Assembly (NCBI RefSeq): GCF_000145235.1
Contig: NC_014391.1
Span: 5,909,501 to 5,973,500 of the forward strand
DNA from: Micromonospora aurantiaca ATCC 27029
Lineage (GTDB): Bacteria; Actinomycetota; Actinomycetes; Mycobacteriales; Micromonosporaceae
Direction of reading: 5' to 3'
DNA length: 64,000 nucleotides
The position numbers and the translations under genes were made by a program. The notes below the pieces were generated by a model. The model saw only the letters and a list, made by a program, of their open reading frames with translations, was not told the DNA's origin and did not search any database. This document shows, piece by piece, positions 39,926 to 47,045 of the stretch. How positions within the stretch are numbered: the first letter of the stretch is position 1; each line of letters opens with the position of its first letter.

Positions 39926-41232
39926 CGGGCACCTCCGGGAACGACCTCGACTGCCGCGCGGCGCTCGGGCCGCAGGGTGGCGGCGGCGGCGCGGACCTGT
40001 TCCTCGGTCACCTCGCCGACCAGCCGGGGCAGGTCGTTGAGCAGGCCGGGTTCGCCGCGCTGCTGTTCCAGCACCGCCATCCGCAACGCGCGGCCGAGCA
40101 CCGCATCCGTGTCGCGCAGCAGGTGGGTGGCCATCCGGGCCTGGGTACGCGCCAGCTCCCCGTCGGTCAGCCCGTCGGCCGCCAGCCGGTCCAGTTCCTC
40201 GTCGACGGTGCGCAGCACCTTGTCCACGTCGCCGCCGGGCGGCAGGTGGGCCTGGAGCAGCAGCGCGGTGGGGTCGCGCACGTCGAACGGGTCGCCCATG
40301 AAGCCGAGGTACCCGCCGAGGCCGGTGACCGACCGGTCGCGCTGCACCAGCCGCTCGACCAGCCGGGAGGCGTCGCCGTCGGTGAGCACCTCGGCCAGCA
40401 CCACGTAGGGCAGGTAGCCGGCGAAGTCACTGATCGGGTCGGGCACCCGCCACGCGCCGGCCACGGCCGGGAGCGGGGCCAGCGCGTCGGTGTACGTGCT
40501 GCGCCGCTCGGCGGTCAGATCGGGTTCGGCGAAGTCGGGCCGCTGCGGGGCGGGCCGGGCCGGCACGTCCCCGAAGTGCCGCTCGATGAGCGTGGTCGCC
40601 TCGGCCACGTCGATGTCGCCGCTGACCGCGAGCACCGCGTTGCCGCTGGCGTAGTAGCGGCGGAAGAAGTCGGCGGCGTCGGACACGGTGGCCGACTCCA
40701 GGTCGACGAAGGAGCCGTAGCCGTCGTGCGCGTTGGGGAAGGTGTCGAACATCACCGGGGGCAGCGTCAGCCAGGGAAACCCGCCGTACGGCCGGTTCAG
40801 CACGTTGACCCGGATCTCCTCCTTCACCACGTCCACCTGGTTGCGCAGGTTCTCCTCGGTCAGCCGGGGGCCGCGCATCCGGTCGGCCTCCAGGAACAGC
40901 GCCCGTTCCAGTGCGTTGGCGGGCAGCGTCTCGAAGTAGTCGGTGTAGTCCAGGTGGGTGGAGCCGTTGAACGTCCCGCCCGCGCCCTGGACGTGCCGGA
41001 AGTGGGCCAGCTTCTCCAGGTTCTCCGAGCCCTGGAACATCAGGTGCTCGAAGAGGTGGGCGAACCCGGTGCGTCCCTCGGGCTCGGAGCGGATGCCGAC
41101 GTCGTAGACCACAGCGACCCCGATGACCGGGGCGCTGCGGTCCGGCGTGAGCACCACGCGCAGGCCGTTGTCGAGGGTGAACCGTTCGACCGGGTACTTC
41201 GTCGCTGGGATCTTCGCTCTCCGCGTCGGCAC
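39922..41232 (-). CDS. M16-family zinc metallopeptidase, catalytic subunit
   Basis: This 436-aa protein has the inverted zinc motif HLFEH in GRTGFAHLFEHLMFQGSENL near residue 60, with the third ligand Glu in VVKEEIRVNVLNRP near residue 140. These define an active M16B peptidase. The second half lacks the motif, as is normal. A GTG start lies 7 nt after TAGTGT, consistent with a leaderless message. It is the first gene of an operon with the inactive M16 subunit and nudC. The natural substrate is unknown; no signal peptide is visible, so it is cytoplasmic. Confidence 0.9.
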   Translation of the reverse strand: MPTRRAKIPATKYPVERFTLDNGLRVVLTPDRSAPVIGVAVVYDVGIRSEPEGRTGFAHLFEHLMFQGSENLEKLAHFRHVQGAGGTFNGSTHLDYTDYFETLPANALERALFLEADRMRGPRLTEENLRNQVDVVKEEIRVNVLNRPYGGFPWLTLPPVMFDTFPNAHDGYGSFVDLESATVSDAADFFRRYYASGNAVLAVSGDIDVAEATTLIERHFGDVPARPAPQRPDFAEPDLTAERRSTYTDALAPLPAVAGAWRVPDPISDFAGYLPYVVLAEVLTDGDASRLVERLVQRDRSVTGLGGYLGFMGDPFDVRDPTALLLQAHLPPGGDVDKVLRTVDEELDRLAADGLTDGELARTQARMATHLLRDTDAVLGRALRMAVLEQQRGEPGLLNDLPRLVGEVTEEQVRAAAATLRPERRAAVEVVPGGAR

Positions 41233-41328
41233 GAGATCGACACTAGCGCCTCGGTACCGGCTCTACCGCCGGTGTGCCCTGGCCGAACGGTGGACTGTCG
41301 CGGGACGGGACTTGACGCCGGCGGCCGC

Positions 41329-41360
41329 TTGCCCCACTCTTCCTACCAACTAAATAGGAA
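41329..41360 (+). promoter_or_regulatory. Promoter with palindromic operator of the ABC/Rrf2 operon
   Basis: TTGCCC (41329-41334) and TAAATA (41351-41356) are 16 nt apart. The inverted repeat TTCCTA-N9-TAGGAA (41340-41360) overlaps the second box. As the operon ends with an Rrf2 regulator gene, this palindrome is the likely operator, and binding would block the polymerase. The assignment is inferred. Confidence 0.55.
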
Positions 41361-41380
41361 TACTGCGGATTGGACATTCG

Positions 41381-42442
41381 ATGAGAGGGCTTCCCCTGCG
41401 CCGCCTGGTCACCCTGGCGACCCTGGCCGCCGTCGGCGCGGCCACGCTCGGCACCACCGCCGCCTGCGGCGAGGACAGCGACGCCGCCGCCGGTTCCGGC
41501 CCGGTGACGCTGCGCCTGGGCTACTTCCCCAACATCACGCACGCCCCGGCCGTGGTCGGCGTCGAGAAGGGGATCTTCAAGGAGAAGCTCGGCAGCGACG
41601 TCGAGCTGGACACCAAGACGTTCAACGCCGGCCCGGCCGCCATCGAGGCCGTCTTCTCCGGCGCGCTCGACGCCACGTACATCGGCCCGAACCCGACAGT
41701 GAACGCCTTCTCCAAGTCCAAGGGCGAGGCGGTCCGGGTCATCTCCGGCGCCGCGTCCGGCGGCGTCGCGCTCGTGGTCAAGCCCGGCATCACCTCGGTG
41801 GAGCAGCTGCGCGGCAAGAAGATCGCCACCCCGCAGCTCGGCAACACCCAGGACGTGGCGCTGCGCTTCTGGCTCAAGGAGAAGGGCCTGGAGACCACCA
41901 AGGAGGGCGGCGGCGACGTCAAGATCGTGCCGCAGGAGAACGCGCAGACGGTCGAGACGTTCGGCAGCGGCGCCATCGACGGCGCCTGGGTGCCCGAGCC
42001 GTTCGTCTCCCGACTGGTGAACGCCGGCGGCAAGGTGCTCGTCGACGAGCGTGACCTCTGGCCGGACAAGAAGTTCGTCATCACCAACCTGCTGGTCAGC
42101 ACCAAGTTCCTCAAGGCGCACCCGGACGTGGTGAAGAAGCTGGTCGAGGGCCAGGTCGCGGCGAACGAGTTCGTCAACAGCAAGCCGGACGAGGCGCAGC
42201 AGGCCATCTCCGACCACATCGGCAAGATCACCGGCAAGCCGCTCGACCTCAAGCTGATCAAGCAGGCCTGGCCGACGCTGGAGTTCACCAACGACCCGAT
42301 CCCGTCGTCGCTGAAGACCGGCCTGGACCACGCGGTCGCGGTCGGGCTCACCCAGCCGGTCGACCTGAACGGCCTCTACGACCTGAAGTACCTCAACGAG
42401 GTGCTCAAGACGCAGGGCAAGGCCGAGGTCAGCCAGCCGTGA
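41381..42442 (+). CDS. ABC transporter substrate-binding lipoprotein, sulfonate/nitrate type
   Basis: This 353-aa protein has a signal peptide ending in the lipobox TTAACG. The mature domain LGYFPNITHAPAVVGVEKGIF and ATYIGPNPTVNAFSKSKGEAVRV is of the SsuA/NrtA/TauA type (NMT1-like fold). It binds aliphatic sulfonates, taurine, nitrate or similar anions; the exact ligand cannot be told. It is the first gene of a tight operon with ATPase, permease and Rrf2 regulator. No ssuD-type monooxygenase is adjacent. Confidence 0.88.
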   Translation: MRGLPLRRLVTLATLAAVGAATLGTTAACGEDSDAAAGSGPVTLRLGYFPNITHAPAVVGVEKGIFKEKLGSDVELDTKTFNAGPAAIEAVFSGALDATYIGPNPTVNAFSKSKGEAVRVISGAASGGVALVVKPGITSVEQLRGKKIATPQLGNTQDVALRFWLKEKGLETTKEGGGDVKIVPQENAQTVETFGSGAIDGAWVPEPFVSRLVNAGGKVLVDERDLWPDKKFVITNLLVSTKFLKAHPDVVKKLVEGQVAANEFVNSKPDEAQQAISDHIGKITGKPLDLKLIKQAWPTLEFTNDPIPSSLKTGLDHAVAVGLTQPVDLNGLYDLKYLNEVLKTQGKAEVSQP

Positions 42443-43218
42443 CGTCGACGAGCACGACCCCGCGCAGCGCGACCGGCTCGGTCGCGCTGCGCGGCGTGAC
42501 CAAGGTGTACGGCCAGGGCGAGCAGGCGGTCCTGGCGCTGGACGGGCTGTCGCTGGACATCGCGCCGGGCGAGTTCGTCTGCATGGTCGGCGCGTCCGGC
42601 TGCGGCAAGAGCACGCTGCTCAACCTGGTCGCCGGACTGGACCGGGCCAGCGGCGGCGCGATCGAGCTGGGCGAGGGCGTCAACCCGGGACTGATGTTCC
42701 AGGAGCCGGCGCTGTTCCCGTGGCTGACCGTCGAGGGCAACATCGAGGTGCCGCTGAAGCTGCGCGGACTCCCCCGCGACCAGCGCAAGGAGCGGGTGGC
42801 CGAGCTGCTGCGCACGGTCCACCTGTCCGAGTTCGGCCGCAAGCGGCCGCACCAGCTCTCCGGCGGCATGCGGCAGCGGGTCGCGCTGGCCCGCACGCTC
42901 GCGCTGGAGACGCCGGTGCTGCTGATGGACGAGCCGTTCGGCGCGCTGGACGCGATGACCCGCGACATCCTGCACGACGAGCTGGAGCGGATCTGGACCG
43001 AGCGCAAGCTCACCGTCCTGTTCGTCACGCACAACGTGCGCGAGGCGGCCCGGCTCGCCGACCGCATCGTGCTGCTCTCCAGCCGACCCGGCCGGATCAT
43101 CTACTCCACCGAGGTCGCCGTGCCGCGCCCCCGGCGGATCGACTCGCCGGAGGTCTCGGCCATCGCCGCCGAGGTCACCGACCGGCTGCGCAAGGAGGTG
43201 GGCCGGCATGGCCAGTGA
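42439..43218 (+). CDS. ABC transporter ATP-binding protein, SsuB/TauB type
   Basis: This 259-aa ATPase has Walker A GASGCGKST near residue 50, the Q loop LMFQEPALFPWLTV, the signature LSGGMRQR near residue 140, Walker B LLMDEPFGALD and the H loop FVTHNVREA. The EPALFPWLTV stretch is typical of sulfonate/nitrate/taurine importers. The GTG start overlaps the stop of the binding-protein gene (GTGA), so translation is coupled. It overlaps the permease gene by 11 nt. Confidence 0.92.
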   Translation: MTSTSTTPRSATGSVALRGVTKVYGQGEQAVLALDGLSLDIAPGEFVCMVGASGCGKSTLLNLVAGLDRASGGAIELGEGVNPGLMFQEPALFPWLTVEGNIEVPLKLRGLPRDQRKERVAELLRTVHLSEFGRKRPHQLSGGMRQRVALARTLALETPVLLMDEPFGALDAMTRDILHDELERIWTERKLTVLFVTHNVREAARLADRIVLLSSRPGRIIYSTEVAVPRPRRIDSPEVSAIAAEVTDRLRKEVGRHGQ

Positions 43219-44092
43219 CACCCTCACCGGGTCGGCGCGTACGGACGCGGAGATCTCCGGACTCGACGCGCTGGAGATCGCCGGCCGGGAGAAGGGCCCG
43301 TCCCGGGTACGCCGCCTGTGGTCGGCCACCTGGCCCAAGTTCGCTGCGCTCGCGCTGGCCGTCGCCGTCTGGCAGGCGGTGGTCTGGTCCGGATGGAAGG
43401 AGCCGTGGGCGCTGCCCGGCCCGGCGGTGGTCTTCGGCGACCTCGGGGACTACCTGCTCAGCTCGGCGCTCTGGGAGGGCCTCGCCACCACCGCCCGGCG
43501 CGCGGCGGTCGGGTTCGCCGCCGCGGTCGCGGTCGGCCTGCTGCTCGGCCTGGGCGTGGCCCGGGTCAAGGTGCTCCGGGCCGCGCTCGGCTCGATGATC
43601 ACCGCGTTGCAGACCATGCCGTCGATCGCCTGGTTTCCGCTGGCCATCCTGCTGTTCCAGCTCAGCGAGCAGGCGATCTTCTTCGTCGTGGTGCTCGGCG
43701 CCGCGCCGTCGGTCGCCAACGGCGTCATCCACGGCGTGGACTACGTGCCGCCGCTGCTGGTCCGCGCCGGCCGCAACCTCGGCGCCCGAGGGCTCAACCT
43801 CTACCGGTACGTGATCGCGCCGGCCGCGCTCCCCGCCATCGTGGCCGGGCTCAAGCAGGGCTGGGCGTTCGCCTGGCGCAGCCTGATGGCCGGTGAGCTG
43901 CTGGTGGTCATCGCCACCCGCACCTCGATCGGCGCGCAGCTCACGTACGCACGCGAGCTGAGCGAGGCACCCCGCCTGATGGCCATCATGATCGTCATCC
44001 TGGTCGTGGGCCTGCTCGTGGACACCGCGTTCGGGGCCGCCGACAAGGCGATCCGCCGCCGCTGGGGCGTGCTGGACCAGGCCGGCAACTGA
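43208..44092 (+). CDS. ABC transporter permease, SsuC/TauC type
   Basis: This 294-aa inner-membrane permease has about six helices and the EAA loop GRNLGARGLNLYRYVIAPAALPAIVAGLKQGWAFAWR near residue 195, which docks the ATPase. A 50-residue hydrophilic N-terminal stretch precedes the first helix (FAALALAVAVWQAVVW). It is coupled to the ATPase gene by overlap and followed within 4 nt by the regulator. Confidence 0.9.
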   Translation: MASDTLTGSARTDAEISGLDALEIAGREKGPSRVRRLWSATWPKFAALALAVAVWQAVVWSGWKEPWALPGPAVVFGDLGDYLLSSALWEGLATTARRAAVGFAAAVAVGLLLGLGVARVKVLRAALGSMITALQTMPSIAWFPLAILLFQLSEQAIFFVVVLGAAPSVANGVIHGVDYVPPLLVRAGRNLGARGLNLYRYVIAPAALPAIVAGLKQGWAFAWRSLMAGELLVVIATRTSIGAQLTYARELSEAPRLMAIMIVILVVGLLVDTAFGAADKAIRRRWGVLDQAGN

Positions 44093-44096
44093 CGTC

Positions 44097-44540
44097 GTGT
44101 ACATCTCCGCGCGCGCCGACTACGCGCTCCGGGCCATGCTCGCCGTCGCCGACGCCGCCGTCACCACAGGCGACCCGGCGGCCGGCGGCGGCGAGCTGGT
44201 CAAGGCGGCGAGCCTGGCCGAGAGCCAGGGCATCCCGCTCAGCTTCCTCCAGGGGATCCTGCTCGACCTGCGGCGGGCCGGACTGCTGCACAGCCACCGC
44301 GGCACCGAGGGCGGGTACGCGCTGACCCGCCCACCGGACGAGATCAGTGTGGGCGACGTGCTGCGCGCGGTAGGCGGCGCGATCACGAGCGTCCGGGGCA
44401 TTCCCGCCGACCGGGCCGGCTACCACGGTGTGGCCACCGGCCTGCGGGACGTGTGGCTGGCGGTGGACGGCGCCATCGCCCTGGTCGTGGACCGGACCAC
44501 GCTCGCCGATCTGCTGAGCGACCGGGCCACGGCGCCCTGA
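44097..44540 (+). CDS. Rrf2-family transcriptional regulator
   Basis: This 147-aa winged-helix protein begins MYISARADYALRAMLAVADAA, the Rrf2 N-terminus, with recognition part QGIPLSFLQGILLDLRRAGLLHSHRGTEGGYALTRP. The three Cys residues of IscR/NsrR-type Fe-S Rrf2 proteins are absent, so it resembles the CymR/cysteine-metabolism branch that responds to a small molecule or partner enzyme. It is the last gene of the sulfonate-type transport operon and probably autoregulates it. Confidence 0.87.
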   Translation: MYISARADYALRAMLAVADAAVTTGDPAAGGGELVKAASLAESQGIPLSFLQGILLDLRRAGLLHSHRGTEGGYALTRPPDEISVGDVLRAVGGAITSVRGIPADRAGYHGVATGLRDVWLAVDGAIALVVDRTTLADLLSDRATAP

Positions 44541-44643
44541 CGCGCGTCCGTCACGGGGCCGGCGGCGGGACCGCATGATCGCTGTGCGGAAGCCCAGGGC
44601 GACGCGCCCGGGCGGTCGTCGGCCGCAGAGGCATGACTCCCGG

Positions 44644-44687
44644 CCGATATGACTCTGGGGCATATTTATGCCTGAGGGTCATATCGG
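44644..44687. repeat. Intergenic imperfect palindrome, GATATGAC type
   Basis: Two 21-nt arms (44644-44664 and 44667-44687) are inverted copies with a few mismatches; the arms start CCGATATGAC. It lies between the convergent Rrf2 and small membrane-protein genes. It is AT-richer than its surroundings and may act as terminator, REP element or both. Confidence 0.55.
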
Positions 44688-44714
44688 TATCTCGGCATCG
44701 TCCGCCCTGGGCGG

Positions 44715-44900
44715 CTACTGAGTGTGCGGGGCGCGCATCCCGGGCGTGAAGCTGCGGGCGGCGCCGCGATCCGGCGAGCCGCCGTCGGACGGCTGCCACG
44801 GCCCGAACGCGGCCACCGCGGCGAGCGCCAGGCCGGCCCCCGCCACCGCGAGCACCAGCACCACTTCCCGCGCTCCGCCCGATCCGGCTTCCCCCGCCAT
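44715..44900 (-). CDS. Small single-pass membrane protein
   Basis: This 61-aa protein begins MAGEAGSGGAREVVLVLAVAGAGLALAAVAAFGPW, with one transmembrane helix, and has a hydrophilic C-terminal half, GGSPDRGAARSFTPGMR. GGAGGGAGCGG precedes the ATG, a good ribosome site that fixes this start. I recognise no family. The region upstream carries the 15-bp tandem repeat. Confidence 0.55.
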   Translation of the reverse strand: MAGEAGSGGAREVVLVLAVAGAGLALAAVAAFGPWQPSDGGSPDRGAARSFTPGMRAPHTQ

Positions 44901-45205
44901 GAACCGCTCCCTCCGCGTCCGGCCGACCCCCCGACCGGTCCCCCGCGCAGCAGCATCACCGTCGGGTTCCGGTCGCACAGTCGGGCAGCCGACCGAACAT
45001 CGACTGATTCCCGACTCAGGAGCGAACTCTCCGCCCGCTCGGAAGCGGCCCGCCCGGAAGCGGCCCGCCCGGAAGCGGCCCGCCCGGAAGCGGCCCGCCC
45101 GGAAGCGGCCCGCTCGGAAGCGGCCCGCTCGGAAGCGGCCCGCTCGGAAGCGGCCCGCTCGGAAGCGGCCCGCTCGGAAGCGAGCCGGTCAGGCGCAGGC
45201 CGCGG
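44901..45205. other. 305-nt intergenic gap holding a minisatellite
   Basis: Between the small membrane-protein start and the DEAD-box helicase stop, both on the minus strand, I see no gene. A 15-bp tandem repeat covers 45041-45190; the rest is ordinary GC-rich sequence. A long Lys/Arg-rich reading frame on the plus strand here is a product of the repeat. Confidence 0.6.
45041..45190. repeat. Tandem repeat, 15-bp unit GGAAGCGGCCCGCYC, about 10 copies
   Basis: Four units ending CCC (45041-45100) are followed by five ending CTC (45101-45175) and a degenerate tenth (45176-45190). The clean block structure of the two variants suggests recent expansion by slippage. It lies in the 3' region of the DEAD-box helicase message and upstream of the small membrane gene. 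Confidence 0.9.
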
Positions 45206-46459
45206 TCAGCGGCGGCGCGGGCGCCGGCGAGGACGGGTTCCCGGGGCGGGATGCGCGGCGGCGGGCGCGGTGATGGTCACCGGCACGCCGGACGGCTCCC
45301 GGGCGCCGGTGAGCCGGCTCAGCTCGCTGTCGCCGGCGCGTACCCGCGTGGTCTTGGGGTTGATGCCCGCGGTGGTCATCAGCCGGGCGACGTCGCGGCG
45401 CTGGTCCGGCAGCACGAGCGTGACCACAGTGCCCGACTCCCCGGCCCGGGCGGTCCGGCCGCCCCGGTGCAGGTAGTCCTTGGCCTCGGTGGGCGGGTCG
45501 GCGTTGACGACCAGGTCCAGCCCGTCGACGTGGATGCCCCGGGCCGCCACGTCGGTGGCCACCAGCGCGGTGACCTGGCCGGTGCGGAACTGCTCCAGGA
45601 TGCGGGTGCGCTGCGGCTGCGACTTGCCACCGTGCAGCGCCGCCGCGCGTACGCCCTTGGCGAGCAGCTGGCGGGCCACCCGGTCGGCGCGGTGCTTGGT
45701 GGCGATGAAGACGATGGTGCGGCCCTCGCGGGCGGCGATGTGCGCCAGCGCGGCCGGCTTGTCCTCCGCGTCCAGGTGCAGCACGTGGTGCGTCATCGCG
45801 GTGACGGTGGCGGTGCCCGGGTCGACGGAGTGCGTCACCGGGTCGGTGAGGAACCGGCGGACCAGCCGGTCCACGCCGCGGTCCAGCGTGGCCGAGAACA
45901 GCATCCGCTGCCCGCCCGGCGCGACCTGCTCCAGCAGCTTCGTCACCTGCGGCAGGAAGCCCATGTCGGCCATCTGGTCCGCCTCGTCCAGCACGGTGAT
46001 GGTCACCTGGTCCAGCCGGGCGTCCCCGCGGTCGATCAGGTCGTGCAGCCGGCCCGGCGTGGCCACCAGCACCTCGGCACCGGCGCGCAGCGCGGCCGCC
46101 TGCCGGGTCAGCGAGAGCCCGCCGACCACTGTGGCGCAGCGCAGGCCGAGCGTGGCGGCGTACGGGGCGAGCGCTTCGGTGACCTGCGCGGCCAGTTCAC
46201 GGGTGGGTACGAGCACCAGCGCGAGCGGGCGGCCCGGTCGGGCCCGGCGGCCGGCCGTACGGTGCAGCAGCGGCAGCCCGAACGCGAGCGTCTTGCCGGA
46301 GCCGGTACGGCCCCGGCCGAGCACGTCGCGGCCGGCCAGCGAGTCCGGGATCGTCGCCGCCTGGATCGGGAACGGCGCGGAGATGCCCTGCGCGGCCAGC
46401 TCGGAGACGAGCGCCGGGGCCAGGCCGGTGGCGGCGAACGTGGGCAGGGTGGTGGTCAT
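45206..46459 (-). CDS. DEAD-box RNA helicase (RhlE type)
   Basis: This 417-aa helicase has GRTGSGKT near residue 52, PTRELA, VLDEADQMADMG (DEAD), MLFSATL (SAT), and HRGGRTARAG as motif VI. The C-terminal tail is short and Arg/Pro-rich (RPRRRPRRR), typical of RNA-binding extensions. It unwinds structured RNA, probably in cold adaptation or ribosome assembly, since a cold-shock gene lies directly upstream. GAGGAAGG, its ribosome site, is buried in an 11-bp hairpin that ends 8 nt before the ATG. Confidence 0.92.
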   Translation of the reverse strand: MTTTLPTFAATGLAPALVSELAAQGISAPFPIQAATIPDSLAGRDVLGRGRTGSGKTLAFGLPLLHRTAGRRARPGRPLALVLVPTRELAAQVTEALAPYAATLGLRCATVVGGLSLTRQAAALRAGAEVLVATPGRLHDLIDRGDARLDQVTITVLDEADQMADMGFLPQVTKLLEQVAPGGQRMLFSATLDRGVDRLVRRFLTDPVTHSVDPGTATVTAMTHHVLHLDAEDKPAALAHIAAREGRTIVFIATKHRADRVARQLLAKGVRAAALHGGKSQPQRTRILEQFRTGQVTALVATDVAARGIHVDGLDLVVNADPPTEAKDYLHRGGRTARAGESGTVVTLVLPDQRRDVARLMTTAGINPKTTRVRAGDSELSRLTGAREPSGVPVTITAPAAAHPAPGTRPRRRPRRR

Positions 46460-46467
46460 GCGGAAAG

Positions 46468-46498
46468 CCTTCCTCGACGCGGCACGTGTCGAGGAAGG
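46468..46498 (-). promoter_or_regulatory. Hairpin sequestering the DEAD-box helicase ribosome site
   Basis: On the minus strand CCTTCCTCGAC (46498-46488) pairs perfectly with GTCGAGGAAGG (46478-46468) around a 9-nt loop. The second arm contains the Shine-Dalgarno GAGGAAGG, 8 nt before the start codon. The helicase should therefore be translated only when the hairpin is opened. The regulatory role is inferred. Confidence 0.6.
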
Positions 46499-46559
46499 GC
46501 GCCGGACAGCGGCGCGTCACCGGCGTCGCCGGTGGTCACAAGCACGAACCGAAAGGGAC

Positions 46560-46588
46560 GGGCCGGCCCGGCAGAGGCGGGCCGGCCC
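46560..46588 (-). terminator. Terminator or attenuator after the cold-shock gene
   Basis: GGGCCGGCCCG (46560-46570) pairs perfectly with 46578-46588. On the minus strand it lies 50 nt after the cold-shock stop and about 100 nt before the helicase ATG, so it may limit read-through into the helicase gene. Confidence 0.6.
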
Positions 46589-46637
46589 GTGCACCACGCC
46601 CGAGAGGGCGCGATGGTGGTGCCGGTTGATCCGAAGA

Positions 46638-46841
46638 TCAGAGCGGGCGGATGTTCTCCGCCTGCGGGCCCTTCTGGCCCTGGGTCACCTCGAACTCGAC
46701 CCGCTGGTTCTCGTCCAGGCTCCGGTAGCCGGAGGTCTGGATCGCCGAGAAGTGGGCGAAGACGTCGGCGCCGCCGTCGTCCGGGGTGATGAAGCCGAAG
46801 CCCTTGTCAGCGTTGAACCACTTGACGGTGCCAATTGCCAT
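46638..46841 (-). CDS. cspA: Cold-shock protein (CspA family)
   Basis: This 67-aa single OB-fold protein is MAIGTVKWFNADKGFGFITP... with RNP1 (KGFGFI) and RNP2 (VFAHF). It binds single-stranded RNA and DNA as a chaperone. AAGGAG lies 8 nt before the ATG. Upstream there is a leader of up to 200 nt with hairpins, as in cold-shock mRNAs. The DEAD-box helicase follows on the same strand, a common pairing for cold adaptation. Confidence 0.95.
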   Translation of the reverse strand: MAIGTVKWFNADKGFGFITPDDGGADVFAHFSAIQTSGYRSLDENQRVEFEVTQGQKGPQAENIRPL

Positions 46842-47045
46842 GTGTTTCGTCTCCTTGACGGAACGGTCGGCCCGCACGTGTTGCGGGCCGGAGAGGAGCA
46901 CCCCGCGCGTGGAATACGCGGCGTGCCTGTCGCTGCTGGTCGCCCCGCCCGGAGAACTCCGGACACAACAAAGAGCGCCTGGGGCCACAATCCGCCAGGC
47001 GCACACAGAGTCTCTGGAAACCAAAACTGCAACCCAGCCAACGTA
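46842..47045 (-). promoter_or_regulatory. Structured 5' leader of the cold-shock gene
   Basis: This 204-nt region upstream of cspA contains two clear hairpins on the minus strand, GCGCCTGG...CCAGGCGC (46976-47000) and GGCCCGC...GCGGGCC (46871-46891). No gene is visible. A long folded leader is usual for cold-shock messages, where it can change shape with temperature. Confidence 0.45.

Noticed and set aside
45041..45190. CRISPR-like array
   Set aside because: Units are directly abutting with no unique spacers and no cas genes are present, so it is a simple tandem repeat.
44722..45273. Long plus-strand frame rich in Arg-Lys-Pro repeats, histone-like in look
   Set aside because: It is a direct translation of the 15-bp minisatellite, has no ribosome site and runs through the promoter side of a real minus-strand gene.
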